Positions 25,608 to 34,214 of a stretch of 64,000 nt of DNA are shown here, piece by piece. The position numbers were made by a program, and so were the translations under genes. The stretch is from Porphyromonas asaccharolytica DSM 20707 (GTDB lineage: Bacteria > Bacteroidota > Bacteroidia > Bacteroidales > Porphyromonadaceae). Under the pieces are notes generated by a model. It ran no database searches. It was not told where the DNA came from and saw only the letters and a list, made by a program, of their open reading frames with translations. The stretch spans positions 558,001-622,000 of the forward strand of contig NC_015501.1 in the NCBI RefSeq assembly GCF_000212375.1, written 5' to 3'. The first letter of the stretch is position 1; the number at the start of each line of letters is the position of its first letter.

Positions 25608-26182
25608 GACTGTGGCTTCTCTTGTGACTCCTCCTGGTGATGCTTGCGATGGTACTCCTGATCAAGTAGTGCAAAGAGTGCGCTAATCTGCTGATAAACA
25701 CGCGTGTCGGTAGGGGAGTGCTCAGCTCCTGCCGTGCTGCTCCCTATGAGTCCCTGCATGGTGGCGTTGTAGAGGATCGTGCAGAGGATCTCTATCTCGC
25801 CCATCTCCTTAGCATGTGGATCCTTCGCTCTAAAGGCAACGATCGTCGGCAGGACTAGTATGTAGCACCCTTGGTAGACTATGTTGCGCTCATCTTGGCT
25901 CACCTTCTTGTGTATCGCTTCGCACTCAGCAAGTAGCTGCTTCGTGACGGGAGCATGCTGACCGCTGAGGATCTGTGCGACCGACTCCTCGCTGAGTAGC
26001 TCTTTCATCAGACCTTGTCGGAGAGGATCGGACTGCATCAGATGTTGCTGGAGTAGCCCCAGAGGTTGTTGCTGTCGCGTGAGGATACGTATACTCTCCT
26101 CGGCGATCCATAGATGTATGATCTGAGCCGTGTACTCAGGTACGTCAGGCAGTAGACCAGGAGTATTAGCTTGATTTGTCAT
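25604..26182 (-). CDS. conserved hypothetical protein, DUF4924-like
   Basis: 192 residues, helical and soluble, without signal peptide or membrane segment. The phrase EYTAQIIHLWIAEESIRIL near residue 15 and GEIEILCTILYNATM in the middle resemble the DUF4924 family, which in Bacteroidales precedes an RmlD-like gene as here. No catalytic motif is visible. The tail is rich in His, Glu and Gln (RKHHQEESQEKPQ) and probably disordered. The gene starts 5 bases from the LolC/E-like gene stop and overlaps the RmlD-like gene by 4 bases, so it lies in the middle of a tight operon. Confidence 0.55.
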   Translation of the reverse strand: MTNQANTPGLLPDVPEYTAQIIHLWIAEESIRILTRQQQPLGLLQQHLMQSDPLRQGLMKELLSEESVAQILSGQHAPVTKQLLAECEAIHKKVSQDERNIVYQGCYILVLPTIVAFRAKDPHAKEMGEIEILCTILYNATMQGLIGSSTAGAEHSPTDTRVYQQISALFALLDQEYHRKHHQEESQEKPQS

Positions 26183-26186
26183 AGTA

Positions 26187-27401
26187 TTAGCGTGAAGCGT
26201 TGCGGTGAGCGATCAACTTGCGTACGGGATAGACAGCCGCTAGGTACCCAACGGCAAAGACCAGTAAGAGCACTACCAGTAGATCCGTCAGTCGTACAGC
26301 TACTGGGTAAGGCTGCGACTCCACAACGAGATCCATCGTAAGCCACCCAAAGCGCATCTGTAGCAAGCAGAGGACGATGCCGACAGCTATACCACCGACA
26401 GCACCGATGAGTGTCACCATCAGTCCCTCCAGCTGGAAGGTACGTCTGATCTCCCGTGGCGTCTCGCCGAGTGCGTGGAGGATCGCTATATCCTCCTGCT
26501 TCGATATGAGGAGCATCGAGATGCTAGCCATCACATTGTAGGCAGCTAGTAAGAGGATAAAGGCAAAGATGAGCGACGTGATCCACTTTTCGATAGCCAC
26601 AAGGCGCATCAAGTGCGGCTGCTGCTCAGGTCGGTTGCGAACGAGGTACTCCTCACCCAGCTTCGTCGCTATAGCTTTCTGGATAGCCCCCTCATCTGCT
26701 CCCTCATCTAGCTGTAGAGCCAGACCGTGCGCTTGGTTTTCGTCAAGCATCAGTAGCGAACGTAGCTCAGAGAGCGGGATAAAGATCGAGTTGTCGTAGA
26801 CCACATTGTCTGTAAAAAGCACCGACACGGGTACTCCCTGCGATCGCCGCAGCGAAGTCATCGGCATGATCGGATTGATGTAACCCTTGCGCTTAGGGAG
26901 CGTGATGACGAGCGGATCTGTGTCGTGCGCTATCGTGTTTAGGTTGAGCGCTATCGAGGCACCTAGATTGTATTGTCCAGGGTGTATCGCTATGTCGCCA
27001 CTGTATAGGTAGCGCTCCATATTAGAGATGCGCAGATAGGTGCTGTCGACACCGTATAGATGCGCCGCGGAGAAGCTCTCGCCCTCCATACGACTCACCA
27101 GACCCTCGCCCCATACGAGCGGAGCTATCGATTTGATTCCCTTTATCGAACGGATTTCTTGGGTCACCACGCCTTGGTCTAGGGGCGCTTCGTCCCCCTT
27201 CGTGATCAGTAGCTGTGGATCTAGTCCGACCACCTTGTCAAGGATCATCTGCTCGTAACCATTATAGATGGATAGCACGCAGATCATCGTCATCGACACC
27301 ACGGCGATGGCCAGCACGCTCACGCGGGTGACTATATTAATAGCACCGAGCTTCTTGTGAGCAAAGAGGTATCGCCAAGCGATAAAGAGAGGCAGACGCA
27401 T
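26187..27401 (-). CDS. ABC transporter permease, LolC/LolE-like
   Basis: 404 residues. N-terminal RYLFAHKKLGAINIVTRVSVLAIA leads into the first helix; an about 230-residue periplasmic domain follows; then three C-terminal helices with the FtsX signature (SISMLLISKQEDIAILHALG, LEGLMVTLIGAVGGI). This is the MacB_PCD plus FtsX arrangement of lipoprotein-releasing permeases, which pull lipoproteins from the inner membrane for transfer to the outer membrane. No LolD-type ATPase gene is adjacent. It lies 39 bases after rbfA. Confidence 0.88.
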   Translation of the reverse strand: MRLPLFIAWRYLFAHKKLGAINIVTRVSVLAIAVVSMTMICVLSIYNGYEQMILDKVVGLDPQLLITKGDEAPLDQGVVTQEIRSIKGIKSIAPLVWGEGLVSRMEGESFSAAHLYGVDSTYLRISNMERYLYSGDIAIHPGQYNLGASIALNLNTIAHDTDPLVITLPKRKGYINPIMPMTSLRRSQGVPVSVLFTDNVVYDNSIFIPLSELRSLLMLDENQAHGLALQLDEGADEGAIQKAIATKLGEEYLVRNRPEQQPHLMRLVAIEKWITSLIFAFILLLAAYNVMASISMLLISKQEDIAILHALGETPREIRRTFQLEGLMVTLIGAVGGIAVGIVLCLLQMRFGWLTMDLVVESQPYPVAVRLTDLLVVLLLVFAVGYLAAVYPVRKLIAHRNASR

Positions 27402-27440
27402 CGTGTGGAGCTAGCGAAAAAGTATGCGAGCGTGGGGAAG

Positions 27441-27776
27441 TTATTCCTCTAGTAACTTGTCGATACGCTCCAGATAGTCTAGCGAGTCATCTATACGATA
27501 CTCCAGCTCGGGGATGATGCGTAGCTGCTTGCCCGTGCGCTGTCCCAGCTCATAGCGGTAGCTACCAGCGTTGTCCTGTATGTACTTAAGTAATTCGTCA
27601 GCACGCTCCGAGGGGAAGATACTTAGGTAAATGTAAGCCTTGCTCAGGTCGGAGGTGACACGCACTAGGGTGACGCTCACCAGCACCCCACGCAGCTGTT
27701 GTGTCAGTGGGCGAAAGATCTCTCCCATCTCCTTTTGTATCAGTCGTGCTATCTTCTGTTGTCTTCTTGTATCCAT
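27441..27776 (-). CDS. rbfA: ribosome-binding factor A
   Basis: 111 residues from the ATG at 27776. The longer frame to 27812 adds 12 residues that would run through the -7 box. MDTRRQQKIARLIQKEMGEIF is the usual RbfA opening; VRVTSDLSKAYIYLSIFP and LGQRTGKQLRIIPELEYRIDDSLDYLERI are the KH-like core. It binds the 30S subunit and assists 16S rRNA 5'-end maturation, especially in the cold. It heads the probable operon rbfA, lolC/E-like, DUF4924-like, rmlD-like, MATE. Confidence 0.93.
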   Translation of the reverse strand: MDTRRQQKIARLIQKEMGEIFRPLTQQLRGVLVSVTLVRVTSDLSKAYIYLSIFPSERADELLKYIQDNAGSYRYELGQRTGKQLRIIPELEYRIDDSLDYLERIDKLLEE

Positions 27777-27800
27777 AGTGTCATCAGTCGTTATGCACGA

Positions 27801-27808
27801 CAAAGATA
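27801..27808 (-). promoter_or_regulatory. -7 box of the rbfA operon
   Basis: CAAAGATA reads TATCTTTG on the minus strand, 25 bases before the rbfA start codon. No -33 box was seen. Confidence 0.5.
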
Positions 27809-27837
27809 GCAATTAGTGAGGAGAGAGATTAGACTTT

Positions 27838-27920
27838 AGAGGTTAGAGATTAGAGGTTAGAGATTAGAGATTATTAGAGGGGAGCTAGTATTCCTAGTGG
27901 CACTAGTGCCTCTAGCTAAG
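27838..27920 (+). repeat. TTAGAG low-complexity units plus GAGGGGAGCTAG module
   Basis: TTAGAGGTTAGAGATTAGAG-type units run to 27878, followed by GAGGGGAGCTAG and a CTAGTGGCACTAGTGCC near-palindrome. The same module order occurs inverted at 13518-13601. Confidence 0.6.
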
Positions 27921-27935
27921 AGCGAGCTGCGCTCT

Positions 27936-28133
27936 GCTTTCTAAGTTCATATACAAGTAAAATGCGAAGTTTTTTCTCGTTTCGGAAACTCAGTCGACTT
28001 CTCTTCGGGTGAACCGCTCGGCGGGGTGGAAGCTTCCACCGTAGGGGCGGACCTGAGTGTCCGCCCCTACACAAGCTACGTCAGCACGACAATTCCATTC
28101 ATCAAACGCTGTAACCTCGATCTGTACGGACGC
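27936..28133 (+). repeat. dispersed 198/248-bp repeat, short copy
   Basis: Nearly identical to 13262-13509 and in the same orientation. The central hairpin is reduced to GTAGGGGCGGAC-ctgagt-GTCCGCCCCTAC, a perfect 12-bp stem, where the long copy has the 80-bp palindromic module. The 16-bp palindrome GGTGGAAGCTTCCACC is retained (28025-28040). It lies between rbfA and the end of the large BspA gene. Confidence 0.8.
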
Positions 28134-28190
28134 TCGGTGTCCATACCAGGGGGCTGCACGTTTCGCTTTGATACACCTTATATATAAAGA

Positions 28191-28220
28191 GAGGGGACAC
28201 CCAGCAGTGGGTGCCCCCTC
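28191..28220 (-). terminator. hairpin terminator after the large BspA gene
   Basis: A 13-bp stem with one mismatch (GAGGGGACACCCA with TGGGTGCCCCCTC) and a 4-base loop lies 44 bases past the stop codon; the minus strand continues TCTTTATATATA. Confidence 0.65.
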
Positions 28221-28263
28221 TTATCGTGTATCGTGCTAGCGTCGTATTATCGTGCGGCGTCGC

Positions 28264-31200
28264 TTATCTAGCTATGTAGATGCGCTCAGCGTGATCGCCT
28301 ACGGTGACGATGTAGCCGCCGGCAGGGTATTCGCCTAGGGAGAGCGTACAGTTACCCTCGGCACTGCATAGCCCACTGTAGAGGAGACCTCCAGCGAGAT
28401 CGTACAGTCTGACGATCTGATGTGCAGAGGCACCCGTGATCTGTAGCATAGTACCATCTACGATGAGGCGTAGAGCACCCGTGAGAGGCTGTGGCTCGAT
28501 AGAGGTGTAGACGACACCCTTGCCCTCGTTGGCACCTCCGGCGTAGTCGTAGACCGTCCAGTTCTTAGGCGTTGTGATGTTGAAGAAGCGATCCTCAAAG
28601 CGGTTGCCCTCATTAGCATTCTGCGTATCGATCGCCATAAAGTTTGCCTTGTCTTCAGGATTGCGCTGAGGTAGTGCGTTGGCGATCTGCTCCATAGCGT
28701 TAGCTCCGATCTGGTTGTTGTAGATATGTAGCGTCGTGAGCTGTGACATACCCTTTAGATCTACAGAGGTGAGCTTATTGTCATAGAGGAAGAGAGCCGT
28801 CAGGTTAGGCATAGCCGTCCAGTGAATAGTCTGTAGCTTATTGTGAGCCAGGATGACCGACTCTAGGAGTGCCGACTGGGAGAGGTCTAGCTCGGTGAGC
28901 TCGTTCTCCTGTAGGTATAGCGTCGTCAAGTGAGGAGCACCCGTCACGTCGATCTGTGTGAGGTGACACTGAGCAGCTACGAGCGTAGCTATGTCGCCAC
29001 GGATTGTGATCGTAGGCTGCTCGACGATCATATCCTTGCCCTCGATGCGTACACCCTCGATCGTGGAGGGGTTGTGGTCTACATTGAAAGCTACGAAGAA
29101 GATCTTCTCACCCACCGGTATCGTCGTCGTCATCGTGATGAGACCCTCAGTCACGGGCGTATCACCCTCCATAATGGTGCCAAAGTCACTCCACATAGCC
29201 GCCTTCTTGTACTTATTAGCAGAGCCAATAGGTACAACTAGTGTAGCAAGCTTGAGATTGATCTCTCCAAAAGGACTCTCACCCGTATAGTCTACGCTGA
29301 CAGGCTCTGGCATCAGAGCGATCACCTTGCGTAGGTTAGTACAGTGGTAGAAAGCGTAGTCGCCTAGCTCCTTCAGTTTGGCAGGCAGGATCACCTCCAT
29401 GAGCGACTCATTGCGCTGGAAGGCACGTGCAGCGATAGCCGTCACCTGCTCTGGGATAATGGCTACCGAGCTAAACGCCTCAGGATATGCCACCAGTGTC
29501 TTCAGATCAGCCGTGTAGAGCGTATTACCCTGTACAGCATAGTGTGCATTGCCCGTAGCTATCGAGTAGCTCTCGAGCGACTTACAGCGCATGAAGGCAC
29601 CTGGTCCAAAGCTCTCTAGCGAAGCTGGCAGATGCACCTTCTTGAGCTTGCTCGACCCCTGGAAAGCACTCTCACCGATCTCCTTGAGACCCTCGGGGAG
29701 CGTCAGCGTCACAAGCCCTACGGCACCAGCGGCGGCGTCCTTCTCGATCTTCGTCACACTAGCCGGTACCGTATAGCTCTCGCCACGTAGTGCAGCGTAG
29801 CAGACGAGACGCGTACCATCGGCTGAGAGGAGGACATCGTCCACCACCTGGTAGTACTCATTGGGCGAAGCCATGACAAACTTCGATAGCCCCGTGCAGT
29901 AGCCGAAAGCATCGCTCGCTACCGACTCAATGCTCTGTGGGAAGGTAAAGCTTCGTAGCGCAAAGTCGTTCCAGAAGGCACGACTGCCGATAGATCTGAG
30001 GCGCTCATTGGTGACCACCTCCGCTAGATCCTCACAATTTTGGAAAGCACCCTCTTCGATCGTCTCTAGAGCCTCTGGAAGGACGATACGCTCCACCTCT
30101 TTATTGAGGAAGGTAAACGCCTTGATCGTCCGTACGCGGTTCAGCACTTTGTCTTGAGACATATCTATATCCTTCTCCGAGCCACTCCATGCGACTAGTG
30201 TACGACCCTCATCCTCGAGCTTGTAGGAGGAGGGGTTGATCTGACTATTATCCTCTAGAGGTAGGTAATTCTTGAAGGCATTCCACGTAGTAGTCTGAAC
30301 TCTGTAGGTCTCGACAGACTCAGCAGGGACATAGAGCGTTGCCTTGTACTTCAGTGTTTGATAGAAGGTCATACTTCCCTGTATCGGAGTAGTCATATGA
30401 TTGCGAAACTCTAGGAGCGAACTCATATAGCTAAAGCAACCCTCCCCGAGCTTCGTAATGGTAGACGGCATAGAGACACGCTCAATGCGGGCACAGTGGC
30501 TGATGGCATCCTGGCCGATCACCTCGATACCCTCCTCAAAAGTCACCTCCGTGAGGTAGTCGCACTGGTAGAATGCCGAGTCAGCCACCACACGGATCGT
30601 ACCAGGTATCGAGATAGAACCCGCTAGAGCCTTGCTCGTGTAGAATGCCCTGCGACCCATCTCCGTCACCTTCCGACCCAACTGGATAGACTGTAGCGTC
30701 ACCGTGTAGGCAAAAGCGTAGTCCCCGATGCGGGTCACGCTCTCAGGTAGCGTAAAGCTCTCTCTCTCAGCTGCTGCGGGGTAGGCGATCAGTGTCGTGC
30801 CAGTAGCATTGTAGAGGACACCGTCCACCACCTTGTAGTAGCTATTGGCACCCGCCAGTTGATAGTTCTTGATCCCCTGACAATTGACCACAAAAGACTC
30901 ACCGATAGACTTTACAGAGGCTGGCAAGCGCAGGGTCTGTAGCTGAGGACAGCGGTAGAAAGCCTCCGAAGCAATCTCCTCGAGACCCTCCGCAAAGACG
31001 ATTTCCGTCAGACCGCCACACTCGTAGATAGCGTTGAAGCCGATCTTACGTAGCGATGCGGGGAAGACAATACGCTGTATGTCTCCCTTGTAAGCAAAAG
31101 CGTTAGGGGCGATCTCAGTCACCTGACGCAGCTTCGCATCAGAAGTGAAGTCGATCACCTGCTCGTTACCTCGCCACTTGATGAGGCGGGTACCATCTAG

Positions 31201-31287
31201 CTGGTACGATTCGGCTGGGTAGTCAGCCCGTGCACTCATAGCGCATAGTAGCGTCAGTAGAGTGACTAGTAGTAGTTTTGGTTTCAT
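28264..31287 (-). CDS. large BspA/internalin hybrid LRR surface protein
   Basis: 1007 residues from the ATG at 31287. That start yields the signal peptide MKPKLLLVTLLTLLCAMSARA and lies 55 bases behind a canonical promoter; the longer frame to 31380 would cross the promoter. Residues 25-330 and 345-690 are two blocks of BspA-type LRR_5 repeats (IGDYAFAYT, IGESAFQGS), each starting YxLxxxxxxLxxWxGxE and each with a VLYxxxxTxLIAYPAA insert. Residues about 775-880 switch to internalin-type repeats (LTELDLSQSALLESVILAHN). The cap module shared with other LRR proteins follows (NAMEQIANALPQR, KNWTVYDYAGG), then a T9SS-like domain (LYDLAGGLLYSG, YPAGGYIVTVGD). Probably an outer-surface adhesin. Confidence 0.88.
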   Translation of the reverse strand: MKPKLLLVTLLTLLCAMSARADYPAESYQLDGTRLIKWRGNEQVIDFTSDAKLRQVTEIAPNAFAYKGDIQRIVFPASLRKIGFNAIYECGGLTEIVFAEGLEEIASEAFYRCPQLQTLRLPASVKSIGESFVVNCQGIKNYQLAGANSYYKVVDGVLYNATGTTLIAYPAAAERESFTLPESVTRIGDYAFAYTVTLQSIQLGRKVTEMGRRAFYTSKALAGSISIPGTIRVVADSAFYQCDYLTEVTFEEGIEVIGQDAISHCARIERVSMPSTITKLGEGCFSYMSSLLEFRNHMTTPIQGSMTFYQTLKYKATLYVPAESVETYRVQTTTWNAFKNYLPLEDNSQINPSSYKLEDEGRTLVAWSGSEKDIDMSQDKVLNRVRTIKAFTFLNKEVERIVLPEALETIEEGAFQNCEDLAEVVTNERLRSIGSRAFWNDFALRSFTFPQSIESVASDAFGYCTGLSKFVMASPNEYYQVVDDVLLSADGTRLVCYAALRGESYTVPASVTKIEKDAAAGAVGLVTLTLPEGLKEIGESAFQGSSKLKKVHLPASLESFGPGAFMRCKSLESYSIATGNAHYAVQGNTLYTADLKTLVAYPEAFSSVAIIPEQVTAIAARAFQRNESLMEVILPAKLKELGDYAFYHCTNLRKVIALMPEPVSVDYTGESPFGEINLKLATLVVPIGSANKYKKAAMWSDFGTIMEGDTPVTEGLITMTTTIPVGEKIFFVAFNVDHNPSTIEGVRIEGKDMIVEQPTITIRGDIATLVAAQCHLTQIDVTGAPHLTTLYLQENELTELDLSQSALLESVILAHNKLQTIHWTAMPNLTALFLYDNKLTSVDLKGMSQLTTLHIYNNQIGANAMEQIANALPQRNPEDKANFMAIDTQNANEGNRFEDRFFNITTPKNWTVYDYAGGANEGKGVVYTSIEPQPLTGALRLIVDGTMLQITGASAHQIVRLYDLAGGLLYSGLCSAEGNCTLSLGEYPAGGYIVTVGDHAERIYIAR

Positions 31288-31349
31288 AGGGGGGAATATT
31301 TGTTTTTGTAGTGTATGCGAATTACTTGTCCTGTATGGAGTTATCTCAC

Positions 31350-31381
31350 CAAAAGTACTGAAACTAATTTGGCTGGGCAAA
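31350..31381 (-). promoter_or_regulatory. canonical Bacteroidetes promoter of the large BspA gene
   Basis: On the minus strand TTTG (31381-31378) and TACTTTTG (31357-31350) are separated by exactly 20 bases. Transcription should begin near 31343, giving a leader of about 55 bases. Confidence 0.75.
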
Positions 31382-31480
31382 GAAAATCATGTCCGCTAAC
31401 GTATGCAAGGAGACTATTCCATAAGTTAACAAATTCTTTTACAGGAGAAGTTTCTGGACACATTTCCTATTGACGGGACG

Positions 31481-31648
31481 ATCTCCACGTGAGAAATCGA
31501 AAATCTCCACGTGGAGAAAAAAAATTCTCCACGTAGGCGAGAAATAAAACTTCGGAGGAATCAAATGAAACTTCGGAGGAATCGTTTCGTCCCCACGTGG
31601 AGAATAAAAAATATCCACGTGGAGATTTTCGATTTCCCACGTGGAGAT
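31481..31648 (+). repeat. 22-bp-register CACGTG element, copy C
   Basis: 168 bp. Boxes lie at 31486, 31508, 31530 (CACGTA), 31594, 31616 and 31638. The outer 35 bases of the two arms are inverted repeats with a single mismatch. The core has two ACTTCGGAGGAATC units 21 bp apart (31549, 31570). It lies centrally in the divergent region between the BspA promoter (100 bases to the left) and the hpt -7 box (97 bases to the right). Confidence 0.95.
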
Positions 31649-31744
31649 GATTATGACACATGTAGGGACGCCACGGCTCGGACGCAGATCGCTACTCGTG
31701 AGACTTGCGAAGTGGAGGTGGAGGTGGGGCATCACCTATTTTTG

Positions 31745-31752
31745 TACCTTTG
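31745..31752 (+). promoter_or_regulatory. -7 box upstream of hpt
   Basis: TACCTTTG about 70 bases before the hpt start codon; no TTTG at the -33 position. Confidence 0.5.
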
Positions 31753-31821
31753 TGCTACACACTACAGTAAAAAAAAGAGGCGGCCTCCTCTATGCGAGAC
31801 CGCCAGCTTGTTATTTTCACT

Positions 31822-32364
31822 ATGACTGATCAGGAGATTATAGTACACGACAAGACCTTTGTACCATACATCAAGGGAGAGCAGCTACGTGCTGCCACAC
31901 GGCGACTAGCGGAGCAGATACGCCAAGACACGGAGGGACATGATCCGCTCTTCGTCTGTATTATGAACGGCTCCTTCATGTTTGCCGCAGAATTGCTGCA
32001 GGCGATCAATACCTCTGCGGAGGTAGCCTTCGCACGCTACTCTAGCTACTCTGGCATGGGGAGTACTTACCAGCTTAAGGAGGTGATGCCCGTGACAGCG
32101 CCTCTAGCGGGTCGTCTGGTCATCATCATAGAGGATCTCATCGACACGGGCTTTACGATGATGAAGCTCAAGGAGAAGTTTCTTGCTGATGGCGCTGCTG
32201 AGGTGCGCATAGCGACTATGCTACTCAAGCCCGAAGCGCTCCAGTGTCCTATCCATGCCGACTATGTGGGGATGGAGATCCATAACAGTTTCATCGTCGG
32301 GCACGGGCTCGACTACAACGAGCGGGGGCGTATGCTCGATGATATCTATATACTAAAAGAGTAA
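31822..32364 (+). CDS. hpt: hypoxanthine phosphoribosyltransferase
   Basis: 180 residues from the ATG at 31822; the ten extra upstream residues are not family-like. FVCIMNGSFMFAAEL is the pyrophosphate loop; VIIIEDLIDTGFTM near residue 100 is the PRPP-binding loop with the Glu-Asp pair; MEIHNSFIVGHGLDYNERGRML is the C-terminal base-binding part. The enzyme salvages hypoxanthine and guanine to IMP and GMP in the cytoplasm. It is followed by adk 56 bases on, a natural purine-nucleotide pairing. Confidence 0.93.
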   Translation: MTDQEIIVHDKTFVPYIKGEQLRAATRRLAEQIRQDTEGHDPLFVCIMNGSFMFAAELLQAINTSAEVAFARYSSYSGMGSTYQLKEVMPVTAPLAGRLVIIIEDLIDTGFTMMKLKEKFLADGAAEVRIATMLLKPEALQCPIHADYVGMEIHNSFIVGHGLDYNERGRMLDDIYILKE

Positions 32365-32420
32365 TCATACAGGAATAATCATACGGTCCAGAGAGACCAT
32401 CTAAACCACTACTAAAAGCA

Positions 32421-33008
32421 ATGATCCACGTAATAATCTTCGGCGCACCAGGTGCTGGCAAGGGTACACAGAGCCAATTCATCGAGCAGCATTACCATCT
32501 AGAGCACATCTCTACGGGCGACCTACTCCGACAGGAGATCGCTCGCCAGTCACCTCTAGGCAAGCGCGTACAGAGTATCATCTCTCAGGGGCATCTCGTA
32601 GATGATGATACGATTATCGACCTTATAGCCAATGAGCTGCACCACCTCCCCGAGGGTGTCGATGGCGTTATCTTCGACGGCTTCCCCCGTACGGTAGCAC
32701 AGGCTGAGGCTCTCGATGCTCTCCTAGAGAAGGATCAAAGGAGCGTGGATTGCTTGATCGAACTCAAGGTACCCGAAGAGGAGCTGCGGACACGCCTACT
32801 CAATCGTGCTAAGATCGAGGGACGTGCTGACGACACGCCCGAGGTGATCGCAGACCGCATACGCGTCTACAATGAGCGCACACTCCCGATCGTGGATTAC
32901 TATCACCGCAAGGGGGTACACTACGAGGTGCCTGGCGCCGGCTCCATAGAGGAGATCACGGGGGCTATCTTTGTGGCTATAGACAAGAGCTTACAGCATA
33001 ATAAGTAA
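32421..33008 (+). CDS. adk: adenylate kinase
   Basis: 195 residues. P-loop GAPGAGKGTQ near residue 8, STGDLLRQEI, FDGFPRTVAQAEAL, and a short LID without zinc cysteines (RAKIEGRADDTPEVIADRI), as in the small-LID form. It interconverts AMP + ATP and 2 ADP. It lies 4 bases before obg, so the two are co-transcribed. Confidence 0.96.
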   Translation: MIHVIIFGAPGAGKGTQSQFIEQHYHLEHISTGDLLRQEIARQSPLGKRVQSIISQGHLVDDDTIIDLIANELHHLPEGVDGVIFDGFPRTVAQAEALDALLEKDQRSVDCLIELKVPEEELRTRLLNRAKIEGRADDTPEVIADRIRVYNERTLPIVDYYHRKGVHYEVPGAGSIEEITGAIFVAIDKSLQHNK

Positions 33009-33012
33009 ACCA

Positions 33013-34152
33013 ATGGCAGGTGAGAGCAACTTTGTAGACTATGTCAAGATCTACCTTCGCTCAGGCAAGGGCGGAAGAGGATCAGCACACTTTCGTCGTG
33101 AGAAGTACATCCCCAAGGGTGGTCCCGACGGAGGTGACGGTGGTCGTGGCGGTAGCATTTATATAGAGGCCAACCAAAACTACTGGACGCTCCTACACCT
33201 GCGCTACAATCGTCATATCATCGCCGAGAATGGCGAGGCGGGTAGTGCTAAGCTACAGACGGGTGCCGATGCGCCCGACATTGTGATCGAGGTCCCTTGC
33301 GGGACGAGCGTGCATGACGCTACGACGGGCGAATTTATCCTAGATGTGTCGCAGCATGGTGAGCGGCACCTACTCCTCCCGGGCGGACGCGGGGGCAAGG
33401 GTAATAACTTCTTCAAGACATCGACGAATCAAGCACCTCGCTACGCACAGCCTGGCGAACCTAGTCAGGAGCGTCTCGTCGTACTGCAGCTCAAGACGCT
33501 GGCGGACGTGGGACTAGTAGGACTCCCCAATGCGGGTAAGTCTACACTCCTAGCAGCCCTCTCAGCGGCTAAGCCTAAAATTGCGGACTACCCCTTTACC
33601 ACGCTACAACCGAACCTAGGGATGGTCTCTTACCGTGACAATCGCTCTTTCGTCATGGCAGACATCCCAGGGATCATCGAGGGTGCCGCTGAGGGTAGGG
33701 GACTGGGACTACGCTTCCTCAGACACATCGAGCGTAACTCGATACTGCTCTTTATGGTGCCTATAGACAGCCCCGACATCATCGCTGAGTATCGGATGCT
33801 ATGTCGCGAGCTAGAGGAGTATAATCCAGGATTGATCGACAAGCGACACATCCTAGCTATCACCAAGATAGACTTGGCAGACAGTGAGCTTATCGATCTT
33901 GTCTCAGAGACACTACCCGAAGAGGTCCCGACGATCTTTATCTCTGCCGTGGCGCAGCGAGGACTGACCGAGCTGAAGGATCTGATATGGCGAGAGATCA
34001 ATGCCCCCTCACTACATGACCCGAACGAGATCCTACGCCAACCGCTCAACGACCGCACGACACAAGAGGACGATGATCCTGATAACCCGCTGCCTAAGCT
34101 TAAGGTGGAGGAGGAGCATGACCTCATAGATGACATCATCTGGGAGGAGTAA
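33013..34152 (+). CDS. obg: Obg/CgtA GTPase
   Basis: 379 residues. The Gly-rich Obg fold spans residues 1-160 (GGRGSAHFRREKYIPKGGPD, GGDGGRGG). The G domain follows: GLPNAGKSTLL (G1), FTTLQPN (G2), DIPGIIEGAAEG (G3), TKID (G4) and ISAVAQ (G5). The C-terminus is a short acidic tail (EEDDDPDNPLP, DDIIWEE), not the OCT domain of Firmicutes. It is an essential GTPase for 50S assembly and growth control. Directly after adk. Confidence 0.95.
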   Translation: MAGESNFVDYVKIYLRSGKGGRGSAHFRREKYIPKGGPDGGDGGRGGSIYIEANQNYWTLLHLRYNRHIIAENGEAGSAKLQTGADAPDIVIEVPCGTSVHDATTGEFILDVSQHGERHLLLPGGRGGKGNNFFKTSTNQAPRYAQPGEPSQERLVVLQLKTLADVGLVGLPNAGKSTLLAALSAAKPKIADYPFTTLQPNLGMVSYRDNRSFVMADIPGIIEGAAEGRGLGLRFLRHIERNSILLFMVPIDSPDIIAEYRMLCRELEEYNPGLIDKRHILAITKIDLADSELIDLVSETLPEEVPTIFISAVAQRGLTELKDLIWREINAPSLHDPNEILRQPLNDRTTQEDDDPDNPLPKLKVEEEHDLIDDIIWEE

Positions 34153-34214
34153 CTGCCTACAAGGATGATGGTCACGACACTTTATCTTATAACTACTAAC
34201 CTAGCATATACCCT

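Noticed and set aside
31439-31829. Several overlapping frames with His/Arg/Ser-rich products near 31.5 kb
   Set aside because: They are translations of the CACGTG element (similar products appear at 13.6, 22.8 and 59.2 kb) and differ in frame between copies.
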